Source of the DNA: Actinomycetes bacterium
GTDB taxonomy: Bacteria; Actinomycetota; Acidimicrobiia; Acidimicrobiales; Palsa-688
Assembly (NCBI GenBank): GCA_021821705.1
Contig: JAKACE010000040.1
Location: 1 to 9,877 of the forward strand
Direction of reading: 5' to 3'
DNA: 9,877 bases
Of this stretch, positions 1 through 6,160 are shown piece by piece. The notes beneath the pieces are model-generated. The model was not told where the DNA came from. It saw nothing but the letters and a program-made list of their open reading frames with translations, and ran no database searches. The position numbers and the translations under genes were made by a program. Position 1 is the first letter of the stretch; the number at the start of each line of letters is the position of its first letter.

Positions 1-2
1 GA

Positions 3-33
3 CGAGAGGAGCGCTGCCGGCCGTCACCTCTCG
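3..33 (-). terminator. Possible hairpin terminator downstream of crgA
   Basis: A perfect 7-bp inverted repeat (CGAGAGG at 3-9, CCTCTCG at 27-33) encloses a 17-nt GC-rich loop. It begins about 25 nt past the crgA stop codon. There is no T-run after it, and the loop is large, so this is only a candidate transcription end for crgA. It sits at the window edge, so what lies beyond is unknown. Confidence 0.3.
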
Positions 34-58
34 GGCAGTCTGAGCCACTGCGGGGGGG

Positions 59-349
59 TCAGCGGTACTGGGTCGAGATGACGAACCCGCAGATGATCAG
101 GCCCAGCCCGCCCAGCAGGTACCAGTTGGAGGGGGCGGAAGGCAGGAGGCTGATGTAGTTGAGCACGATCATCAGCAGGCCACAGCCGAAGAAGGCGAGC
201 ATGAAGGCCGGGACCCACCACGGGCTGTGGCGGTAGTCCGAGGGCAGGGGCGCCGTATAGCGGCCACTGGTGGTCGTCGAAACCAGAGCCTGGCGGCCGC
301 CGCCCTTGGGCGTGACCCGTCCTGGTGCCTCTTTAGTGCGTCGCGGCAT
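59..349 (-). CDS. crgA: CrgA-family cell division membrane protein
   Basis: This small two-pass membrane protein (96 aa) belongs to the CrgA family. In actinobacteria CrgA localises to the septum and helps recruit peptidoglycan synthesis proteins to the divisome. What is visible: a basic, polar cytoplasmic N-terminus starting MPRRTKEAPG, a first hydrophobic segment at about residues 44-65 ending in an Asn-Tyr pair, a short loop, a second segment at about 75-92, and a short C-terminal TQYR. The family's usual size is 85-100 aa. I chose the ATG at 349 because MPRR-Lys resembles the family N-terminus and a -10-like box lies 6 nt upstream. An in-frame GTG at 394 preceded by GAGGTGAGG would add 15 residues and is the alternative. 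Its position next to trpG and pknB is the standard one in actinobacteria. The sortase or DUF881 genes often found beside it are not present here. Confidence 0.9.
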   Translation of the reverse strand: MPRRTKEAPGRVTPKGGGRQALVSTTTSGRYTAPLPSDYRHSPWWVPAFMLAFFGCGLLMIVLNYISLLPSAPSNWYLLGGLGLIICGFVISTQYR

Positions 350-355
350 GCCTAG

Positions 356-385
356 AGGATATGTGAACGGGAGGTCCCAGCCCAA
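356..385 (-). promoter_or_regulatory. Candidate crgA promoter, leaderless
   Basis: On the minus strand, TTGGGC (380-385) and TATCCT (356-361) are separated by 18 nt. TATCCT fits the actinobacterial TANNNT -10 pattern. Six nt separate it from the ATG at 349, so transcription would begin at or next to the start codon. No Shine-Dalgarno sequence precedes that ATG, which agrees with a leaderless mRNA. The call is inferred from sequence only. Confidence 0.45.
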
Positions 386-434
386 GGCGTCCACCCCTCA
401 CCTCGGCCGGCGCCGCGTACGCCGTCGCCTTCGG

Positions 435-451
435 CCCCGCGGGGGTAACCT
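435..451 (+). promoter_or_regulatory. Candidate trpG/pabA -10 box with adjacent palindrome
   Basis: TAACCT at 446-451 fits TANNNT and lies exactly 6 nt before the GTG start at 458, the same spacing as in the divergent crgA. No convincing -35 hexamer is visible. A 10-bp perfect palindrome, CCCCGCGGGG (435-444), sits just upstream of the box, where a regulator could bind. In such GC-rich DNA it may also be chance. Confidence 0.4.
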
Positions 452-457
452 CCAAGG

Positions 458-1063
458 GTGGTCGGGCCCATCGTCGTCGTCGACAATTACGACTCGTTCG
501 TCTACAACCTGGTGCAGTACCTGGGAGAGCTGGGTGCGGCACCGGTCGTCCACCGCAACGACAAAGTGACGGTCGGCCAACTCGAGGCGATGGAGCCGGC
601 GGGTGTCCTCATCTCCCCGGGCCCCGGCCGCCCGGAGGACGCCGGGGTGAGCATGGACGCCATCAGCGCTTTCGCCGGCCGGGTGCCGGTGCTCGGCGTC
701 TGCCTGGGGCACCAGGCGATCGGGCAGGTGTTCGGGGCGGAGGTGGTCCGGGCCCCACGGCTGCTCCACGGCAAGACATCAACCGTGTCGCACGACGGGA
801 GCGGTATTTTCGCCGGCCTGCCCGAACCTCTGACCGCCACCAGGTACCACTCGCTCGCCGTCGAGCCTGCGAGCGTCCCCTCGGTGCTGGAGGTGAGCGC
901 CTGGGCCGACGACGGCACCGTGATGGGCCTGCGCCACCGGGACATGCCGGTAGACGGGGTGCAGTTCCATCCCGAGGCCGTCCTCACCGAGGCCGGCCAC
1001 CGGCTGCTGGCCAACTGGCTGACGTCGTGCGGGCTGGCACCCGCCGGCGCCAAAGCCGTCTGA
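458..1063 (+). CDS. trpG: Class I glutamine amidotransferase, anthranilate/aminodeoxychorismate synthase component II
   Basis: This is the glutaminase subunit (201 aa) that hydrolyses glutamine and channels ammonia to a chorismate-using partner. The partner is TrpE (anthranilate, tryptophan) or PabB (aminodeoxychorismate, folate). Class I amidotransferase marks are all present: the N-terminal NYDSF stretch (residues 10-14), the PGPGRP oxyanion loop (54-59), the nucleophile elbow GVCLGHQ with Cys82, HGKTS (104-108), and the catalytic His171 and Glu173 in QFHPE. The length is normal for the stand-alone subunit. The GTG start places the first beta-strand correctly, and no upstream alternative is needed. 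Neither trpE nor pabB is visible in the window, so the partner cannot be assigned. The same gene sits beside pknB in mycobacteria, where it is called trpG or pabA and may serve both pathways. It diverges from crgA and converges on pknB. Confidence 0.93.
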   Translation: MVGPIVVVDNYDSFVYNLVQYLGELGAAPVVHRNDKVTVGQLEAMEPAGVLISPGPGRPEDAGVSMDAISAFAGRVPVLGVCLGHQAIGQVFGAEVVRAPRLLHGKTSTVSHDGSGIFAGLPEPLTATRYHSLAVEPASVPSVLEVSAWADDGTVMGLRHRDMPVDGVQFHPEAVLTEAGHRLLANWLTSCGLAPAGAKAV

Positions 1064-1078
1064 GCGCTCCAATGGCCA

Positions 1079-1106
1079 GCGGGGGTGCGAGCAGCTCGTC
1101 CCCCGC
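1079..1106. terminator. Hairpin between convergent trpG and pknB
   Basis: The 46-bp gap between the two stop codons holds GCGGGGG (1079-1085) and CCCCCGC (1100-1106), a perfect 7-bp stem. It continues inward, past one bulged T and a G-T wobble, into a second stem CGAG (1088-1091)/CTCG (1095-1098) with a 3-nt loop. There is no T-run on either side. GC-rich hairpins without U-tracts are common at actinobacterial gene ends. The position suggests it ends transcription from both directions. Confidence 0.6.
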
Positions 1107-1109
1107 CCC

Positions 1110-3206
1110 TCAGCCTCCCGACGTCGTGCTGGTGGCTGCCGGGACCGTGGTCGAGCTGGCAGCAGGCGCCGTGGTCGAGCTGGCCGCCGGGGCCGTCGTC
1201 GAGCTGGCAGCAGGCGCCGTGGTCGAGCTGGCCGCCGGGGCCGTCGTCGAGGTGGTCGACGGTGTCGTGGTCGCCGGGGGTGCTGTTGTCGTGGCCGGGC
1301 CGGTGTACGAGCCGACATAAAGGGTGACGGCCTGGCCCTGGCGGATCTGCTGGCCGGGCTTGGGGGTCGTCTGTACGACGACGGCGTTCTGTGCCGGGTT
1401 GGTGACCGGCTGGGGCACGACGGAGAAGCCCAGCTTCACCGCCGCCAGCTCCCTCTGGGCCTGTGCCTGAGTCTTGCCTATCAGGTCGGGAGGGACGGTG
1501 GTCATCTTCTGGCCCTCGGAGACGTAGATGGTCACGATCGTCCCCCACGGTTCGGGGTTGCCGGCGGACGGCGAGGTGTAGGCCACCAGGCCCGCCTTCA
1601 CGGTCGCCGAGGCTGTCTGCATGATCTGGGGCCCGGGTATGAGGTGCTGTGCCTGCAGCTTGGCGCCGGCCTCAGCCGGGTTGTAGCCGGTCAGGTCGGG
1701 CACCGTGGTCTGCCTCTTGCCCGCCGAGCAGTAGACGACCACGGTCGATCCCTCGGGCGCCTTCTGCCCTCCGGCCGGCTTGGTGCCGATGACCTGGCCG
1801 CTAGCAACGCTGTTGCTGTTCTGCGGCTGGTTGTGGGCGACGAACTTATTGGAGGTGAGGGTGGAGCCGGCGGCGCTGCAGCTCTTGCCGACCACCGAGG
1901 GGACGGGGGCCAGCGGGGCGCCGTTGCTCACCTGGAGGGTGATGGTCCGGCTGGTCGGCACCTTGGTGCCCTGGGCGGGCGAGGTCCCGGCCACCAAGCC
2001 CTGCTGCACCAGGCTGGTGTAGACCTTGTCGACCTTCCACCTGGTGAAGCCCTGGCTCGACAGGGTCGACTCCGCCTTGGCGACGCTCTGGCCCTTGACC
2101 GCCGGGACGGCGACGTTGCCGGGCCCTCCCCACCAGCCCGAGTTCTGCCCGATGAAGAACACGAGCACACCGAGCACGGCCAGCAAGAAGACGAACAGAG
2201 CGGCCCACCAGCCTGCGTGCGACCTACGGCCGCTGTCGAGGCCCTCGTAGGCGACCGGCTCGATGATGCTGGTGTCGTGGGCCGCCCTGGTCGACTGGTA
2301 GGGGCTGGTGGTGCGGGGCGCAGGGCCTTGCACGACCCGTGTCGCCACCGGGCTCTCGCCAGGATGGGCGGCGTAGACGGGCTCGCCGTGCTGGAACCGC
2401 TGCAGATCTTCTCTCAGCTCGGCTGCGCTCTGGTAGCGGTCGTCCGGGTCCTTGGCCATGGCCGCCATGACAATGGCCTCGAAGTCCGCCGGCACCGAGG
2501 CGTTGACGGCGGACGGCAGGGACGGGTACTCGCGGACGTGCTTGTAGGCGATGGCGACCGGGCTGTCACCGGAGAAAGGTGGCTTGCCTGTCACCATCTC
2601 GTAGAGCACGACACCGAGCGAGTAGACGTCGCTGCGCGCGTCCACCGGCAAACCTTGGGCCTGCTCCGGTGAGAAGTACGTCGCAGTGCCCATGACCGCT
2701 CCGGTCTGGGTCAGGCCCTCGCTCGCCTGGCTGATGGCCCGCGCTATACCGAAGTCCGCCACCTTCACCTGGCCGGCTCGGTCGATGAGGACGTTGCCCG
2801 GCTTGACGTCGCGGTGGATCACGCCACGCCGGTGGGCGAAGTCCAGGGCCCCCGCCATGTCGGCGCCGATCGCCGCTGCCCGGGCCGGAGCCAGCGGCCC
2901 CTGGCGGATGAGAGACGACAGAGTCTGGCCGTCTATGTACTCCATCACGATGAAGTAGGTGTGCTCGCCCTGGCCCCAGTCGTAAATGGAGACGATATTT
3001 GCGTGGGAGAGGTTGGCGGCCGCCTGCGCCTCCCGGCGGAAACGTTCGACGAACGAAGGGTCCGAGGAAAGCTCGGGGAAAAGCACCTTTATCGCCACCG
3101 GCCTGTCGAGCAGGAGGTCCTGGGCCAGGTAGACCTGTGCCATCCCACCTCGGGCGATATGGCGGACCAGTTCGTAGCGGTCGCTGAAGACCTCAGGCGA
3201 TGACAT
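1110..3206 (-). CDS. pknB: Transmembrane Ser/Thr kinase with PASTA domains (PknB)
   Basis: This membrane Ser/Thr kinase (698 aa) regulates growth and division; its PASTA domains are known to bind wall fragments or lipid II. In order: a cytoplasmic kinase domain (about 10-270) with the glycine loop ARGGMAQVY, Lys40 in VAIK, helix-C Glu59, HRDVKPGN (131-138, catalytic Asp133), DFG (151-153), and activation-loop Thr166 and Thr168 in LTQTGAVMGT, matching the autophosphorylated pair of mycobacterial PknB. A juxtamembrane linker follows, then one membrane helix (about 332-352), then four PASTA repeats (about 366-427, 433-495, 500-564, 569-632). The last 66 residues are an extracellular Thr/Ala/Pro/Ser tail with an octapeptide repeat. 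I chose ATG 3206 over GTG 3215 because the GTG directly abuts a likely -10 box and because Lys40 then matches mycobacterial numbering. It is last in the fhaA-to-pknB run. No pknA lies between it and pbpA. Confidence 0.97.
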   Translation of the reverse strand: MSSPEVFSDRYELVRHIARGGMAQVYLAQDLLLDRPVAIKVLFPELSSDPSFVERFRREAQAAANLSHANIVSIYDWGQGEHTYFIVMEYIDGQTLSSLIRQGPLAPARAAAIGADMAGALDFAHRRGVIHRDVKPGNVLIDRAGQVKVADFGIARAISQASEGLTQTGAVMGTATYFSPEQAQGLPVDARSDVYSLGVVLYEMVTGKPPFSGDSPVAIAYKHVREYPSLPSAVNASVPADFEAIVMAAMAKDPDDRYQSAAELREDLQRFQHGEPVYAAHPGESPVATRVVQGPAPRTTSPYQSTRAAHDTSIIEPVAYEGLDSGRRSHAGWWAALFVFLLAVLGVLVFFIGQNSGWWGGPGNVAVPAVKGQSVAKAESTLSSQGFTRWKVDKVYTSLVQQGLVAGTSPAQGTKVPTSRTITLQVSNGAPLAPVPSVVGKSCSAAGSTLTSNKFVAHNQPQNSNSVASGQVIGTKPAGGQKAPEGSTVVVYCSAGKRQTTVPDLTGYNPAEAGAKLQAQHLIPGPQIMQTASATVKAGLVAYTSPSAGNPEPWGTIVTIYVSEGQKMTTVPPDLIGKTQAQAQRELAAVKLGFSVVPQPVTNPAQNAVVVQTTPKPGQQIRQGQAVTLYVGSYTGPATTTAPPATTTPSTTSTTAPAASSTTAPAASSTTAPAASSTTAPAASSTTVPAATSTTSGG
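1147..1242 (-). repeat. Four 24-nt tandem repeats in the 3' end of pknB
   Basis: Four direct 24-nt units (1147-1170, 1171-1194, 1195-1218, 1219-1242) encode the octapeptide TTAPAASS. Units 1 and 3 share one synonymous spelling and units 2 and 4 another, so 1147-1194 and 1195-1242 form a 48-nt repeat that differs at a single base. Degenerate units flank the core (TTVPAATS near 1123-1146, TTTPSTTS near 1243-1266). The pattern indicates expansion by duplication of a two-unit block, and copy number may vary between strains. Confidence 0.9.
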
Positions 3207-3269
3207 GTCCACCACAGATTAGGGCTGGCGCCTGGGGCGCGTGCATGCAGCTGTGCTGTGGCGCCGGTC
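3207..3269 (-). promoter_or_regulatory. pbpA-pknB gap with possible internal pknB promoter
   Basis: This 63-bp gap is the only sizeable break in the fhaA-to-pknB run. TAATCT (minus strand, 3216-3221) is a good -10-like box 9 nt before the pknB ATG. Transcription from it would leave a leader of only a few bases. The -35 region is weak. An inverted repeat of GGCGCC (3227-3232 and 3260-3265) with a TGCATGCA palindrome in its loop could be a weak stem that lowers read-through from pbpA. Both are inferences. Confidence 0.35.
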
Positions 3270-4760
3270 TCACGGCTTGCCTCCGCTCTGCAGGTAGGCC
3301 TGGATAATGGCCTTGGCGATCGGGGCGGCGATCGTGCCGCCCTGATATTCGGTGCCTATGGGCTGATTTTCGACCAGCACAGCCACCGCGATCTGGGGGT
3401 TGGGGACGGGGGCGAAGGCGACGAACCAAGTCTCGATGTTCGGGCCGCCGGTCTGGGCCGTGCCCGTCTTGCCGGCTACCTGCACCCCGGGTATGCGAGC
3501 CGCCACGCCGGTCCCGTTGGGGCTGTTGACGACGGAGAGCATCAGCTTGGTGACCTTGGCGGCTGTCGCGGCCGAGGTGGCCCGGAGCCATTGTTTGGGA
3601 CGGTAGGTCGTCACCGTCTGGCCCTGGGATCCGGTCACCCGCCCGAGCAGGTGGGGGGTCATGATGACGCCTTTGTCTGCGATGGCGGCGGCGTCCATGG
3701 CCAGGGTGAGCGGGACGGCCTGCACGCTCTCCTGGCCGATGGCCGACTTGGCCAGGGCGCCTGCGTTGCGCACGAAGCTCGAGGGCTGGGGGAAGAACGA
3801 CTCCGCCACCCCCGGCAGGTCGAGGGGCACCGGCCGGTCCCAGCCGAACGCCCGGGCCTCGTCGTAGAGGCTCTGGCCGCCGAGGTCCAGCCCCAGCTGG
3901 CCGAAACCGGTGTCGCAGGAAACGGTGAACAGCTCGAGCAGCTTGCCGCCGCACGCCTCGCCGGCGAAATTGTGCAGCACCTGGTTGGCCGTATCGGGCA
4001 GAGGCAGGCCGGTCAGGACCGGCATCGCCTTGTCGGCCAGGGACGGCTTGTGGTCGTAGACCGCCGATGAGGTGATGACCTTGAAGGTCGATCCAGGGAA
4101 GAAGCGCTCCCGGTAGGCGGCCGCCACCAGTGGTGACGACGGCCCAGAGGTCAGCTTCTTCCAGGCGCTTTGCTCGGTTGCCTGGTTGTGGCTGGCCAGC
4201 GCCGAGGGGTTGTAGGTCGGGTTGGAGTACATCGCCAGGACCGCGCCTGTGCTCGGTACGAGAGCGACGACGGCGCCGGCACGCCCGGCCAGTTCGTTTG
4301 CGGCCAGGCGCTGCAGGCGCGAAAGCACGGTGATGTGCAGGTTGTCCGGTGCCGGCTGGTTGGTGAAGAAGCTCTTGACCTCTTGCAGGTCCGTTGGGAA
4401 TGTCACCGAGGCGTTGGCCTGGCTGAGCACGGCGTCGTACTCGTTCTCCAGCCCGTCGGTGCCGTAGATGAAGGAGTAGTAGCCGGTTATCTGGCCGAAC
4501 AGGGCGCCCTCTGGGTAAACGCGCTGGTACTTGTACTGGTCGTGGCTCGGTACGGACTGGGCCAAGGTGATGCCGTCCGCCGAGATGATCGCACCCCGGG
4601 GCTGCTCGTACCTGAGCACCACGTTGCGGGTGTTGAGAGGGTTCTTGTCGAGGGCGCTGGCGCGGAAAATCTGGAGATAGTTGAGCTGGACGAAGACAGC
4701 CACAAGCAGCAGGCACGTCGCCAGGCCGGCCAGGCGCACCCGGCGGTTCATGCCGTTCAC
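3270..4760 (-). CDS. pbpA: Class B penicillin-binding protein, transpeptidase (PbpA)
   Basis: This membrane-anchored D,D-transpeptidase (496 aa) cross-links peptidoglycan and pairs with the SEDS polymerase encoded just upstream. A short cytoplasmic N-terminus (MNGMNRRVRL) leads into one membrane helix at about 10-32, then a dimerisation/pedestal region containing QPRGAI (53-58), then the transpeptidase domain from about 160. Catalytic motifs: Ser224-Thr-Phe-Lys227 in PGSTFK, Ser281-Cys-Asp283 where many homologues have SxN, and Lys431-Thr-Gly-Thr434. The stretches GAVVALVPSTGAVLAM and ASHNQ are also typical of actinobacterial PbpA. Length agrees with the mycobacterial protein (about 490 aa). 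The GTG start at 4760 overlaps the rodA stop codon by 4 nt, has GAGGTGGTGAGG just upstream, and aligns with the MN...RR start of homologues. ATG 4751 is the alternative. No signal-peptidase site is expected because the helix is an anchor. Confidence 0.95.
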   Translation of the reverse strand: MNGMNRRVRLAGLATCLLLVAVFVQLNYLQIFRASALDKNPLNTRNVVLRYEQPRGAIISADGITLAQSVPSHDQYKYQRVYPEGALFGQITGYYSFIYGTDGLENEYDAVLSQANASVTFPTDLQEVKSFFTNQPAPDNLHITVLSRLQRLAANELAGRAGAVVALVPSTGAVLAMYSNPTYNPSALASHNQATEQSAWKKLTSGPSSPLVAAAYRERFFPGSTFKVITSSAVYDHKPSLADKAMPVLTGLPLPDTANQVLHNFAGEACGGKLLELFTVSCDTGFGQLGLDLGGQSLYDEARAFGWDRPVPLDLPGVAESFFPQPSSFVRNAGALAKSAIGQESVQAVPLTLAMDAAAIADKGVIMTPHLLGRVTGSQGQTVTTYRPKQWLRATSAATAAKVTKLMLSVVNSPNGTGVAARIPGVQVAGKTGTAQTGGPNIETWFVAFAPVPNPQIAVAVLVENQPIGTEYQGGTIAAPIAKAIIQAYLQSGGKP

Positions 4761-6160
4761 GGCCTCACCACCTCGGTGACGGCCGTGGGCGAAGCCGTCG
4801 CGACCGGCCGGTAGGCGTCCGGCCCGGCCTCGAGCACGGCCGCGTCGGCCAGGGCCTGTTCGCGGGCGTTGTCATCGGAAACCCTGAGCAGTATTGCAAG
4901 CAATATGTAGTTCGAGACAAGGGAGGACCCACCGTAGGAGACGAACGGCAGGGTTATACCTGTAAGCGGGATCAGGCGGGTGATGCCACCGGCGACTACG
5001 AACACCTGCACACCCATGAGCAGCGACAGCCCTGTTGCGAGCAATTTGCTGAAGGACCGCTGCGAACGCACCGCAGTGCGCAAACCGGAACCGACGATGA
5101 GCAGGTAGGCGATCAACAGGGCAGCCAGGCCGACCAGGCCGAGCTCCTCACCGATCGAGGCGAATATGAAGTCGGTCGAGGCCTCGGGGATTATCTGGGG
5201 GTTGCCCTGTCCCGGGCCGAGGCCCCACATGCCTCCCGCAGCCAGGGCGAACCACCCCTCTATGATCTGGTACCCCGAGGTGGCAAAATGCGCCCACGGG
5301 TGCAGCCAGGCCTGCACGCGGCTTTCGGCGTGGTGGATGACGTCCAGGGCGAACACTGCCGCACCGAGGAACATCCCGGCGCCGAGGGCCAGGTACGCCC
5401 ACCTGCCGGTGGCTATCCAGAGCAGGCCCACGAGCAGGGTGAAGAACAGGAAAGACGAGCCGAGGTCGTTCTCCGCCAGCAGCACCAGGAGGCAGACGCC
5501 CCACGCCGCCACCAGGGGTGCGAGGTAGCGCGGTTCGAGCACCAGCCAGCGGCCGATCCGGCGGGTGCCTGTGGCCAGCAGGTCCGCTCGCTCCGCCAGG
5601 ACCGAGGCGAAGAAGATGGCGAGTGCGATCTTGGCGAACTCCTCGGGTTGGAAGTTGACCGGCCCCACGTGCACCCACAGCCGGGCACCGTTGATGTCCT
5701 GGCCGATGTGGGGGGCCAGGGGTAGGACCAACAGGATGATCCCGCCGAGGGCAATGAGGTAGCGGTAGCGCTCCAGGTTGACGGCCCGGGGAAAGGCCAC
5801 GAGCACCCCGACGAAGCAGGCGATCCCGACGCCGGTCCATATCGCCTGGTACGAAGCTTCTTGGCTGTCGAGCCTGGCGATGAACACGTAACCGATGCCG
5901 TTCAGGAGGGCGGCAAGGGGCAGCATCACCGGGTCTGCCTGGGGGGCCAGCCTGCGCAAGGCGACGTGGGCGGCCAGCATCAGGGCGAACACCAGGATCA
6001 GGAAAGGCACGATGTTGGCCGGCAGTGCCCCCACGCGTCCGAGGTTGGCCAGGGCGTACAGACCACCGGTGAGCGCCAGCACGAGCATCATCATTCCGAG
6101 CTCGGACCGTCTCCGGGCTGGCCGCCGCCACTTGTCCCTGGCCGGGGAACGCGGGGTCAC
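4757..6160 (-). CDS. rodA: SEDS-family peptidoglycan glycosyltransferase RodA/FtsW
   Basis: This multi-pass SEDS protein (467 aa) polymerises lipid II into glycan strands together with a class B PBP, here presumably PbpA. The basic N-terminus (residues 2-19) is followed by about ten hydrophobic helices. Family marks are INGARLWV (156-163), QPEEFAKIA (171-179), LAENDLGSS (228-236), the long extracytoplasmic segment with GGMWGLGPGQG (309-319), EASTDFIFA (326-334) with Asp330 at the position of the catalytic Asp, and the closing GITLPFVSYGGSS (401-413). Length matches mycobacterial RodA (about 469 aa). The GTG at 6160 is chosen because it overlaps the pstP stop by GTGA and gives the normal N-terminus. 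The frame stays open to 6595 by GC bias only, overlapping the pstP coding sequence. There is no clear Shine-Dalgarno, so translation probably depends on coupling to pstP. It could equally be labelled FtsW by sequence; location favours RodA. Confidence 0.94.
   Translation of the reverse strand: MTPRSPARDKWRRPARRRSELGMMMLVLALTGGLYALANLGRVGALPANIVPFLILVFALMLAAHVALRRLAPQADPVMLPLAALLNGIGYVFIARLDSQEASYQAIWTGVGIACFVGVLVAFPRAVNLERYRYLIALGGIILLVLPLAPHIGQDINGARLWVHVGPVNFQPEEFAKIALAIFFASVLAERADLLATGTRRIGRWLVLEPRYLAPLVAAWGVCLLVLLAENDLGSSFLFFTLLVGLLWIATGRWAYLALGAGMFLGAAVFALDVIHHAESRVQAWLHPWAHFATSGYQIIEGWFALAAGGMWGLGPGQGNPQIIPEASTDFIFASIGEELGLVGLAALLIAYLLIVGSGLRTAVRSQRSFSKLLATGLSLLMGVQVFVVAGGITRLIPLTGITLPFVSYGGSSLVSNYILLAILLRVSDDNAREQALADAAVLEAGPDAYRPVATASPTAVTEVVRP

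Noticed and set aside
435..451. Possible trp attenuator or riboswitch before trpG
   Set aside because: There is no leader peptide with Trp codons, no room for alternative stems, and the predicted transcript starts at the start codon.
1147..1242. CRISPR-like array
   Set aside because: The units are contiguous without spacers and stay in frame inside pknB, so this is a coding tandem repeat.
1027..1320. Plus-strand frame with repeated AVVELAAG
   Set aside because: This is the other-strand reading of the pknB tail repeat. It overlaps trpG and pknB and has no independent support.
502..1548. Long minus-strand open frame (348 codons) across trpG and the pknB 3' end
   Set aside because: It overlaps two well-supported genes in other frames, has a Gly/Pro/Asp/His-rich composition typical of shifted GC-rich code, and resembles no family.
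3193..4716. 507-codon minus-strand open frame over pbpA
   Set aside because: It is a frame-shifted shadow of pbpA, whose frame carries all transpeptidase motifs. The shadow is Arg/Gly/Pro-rich low-complexity sequence.
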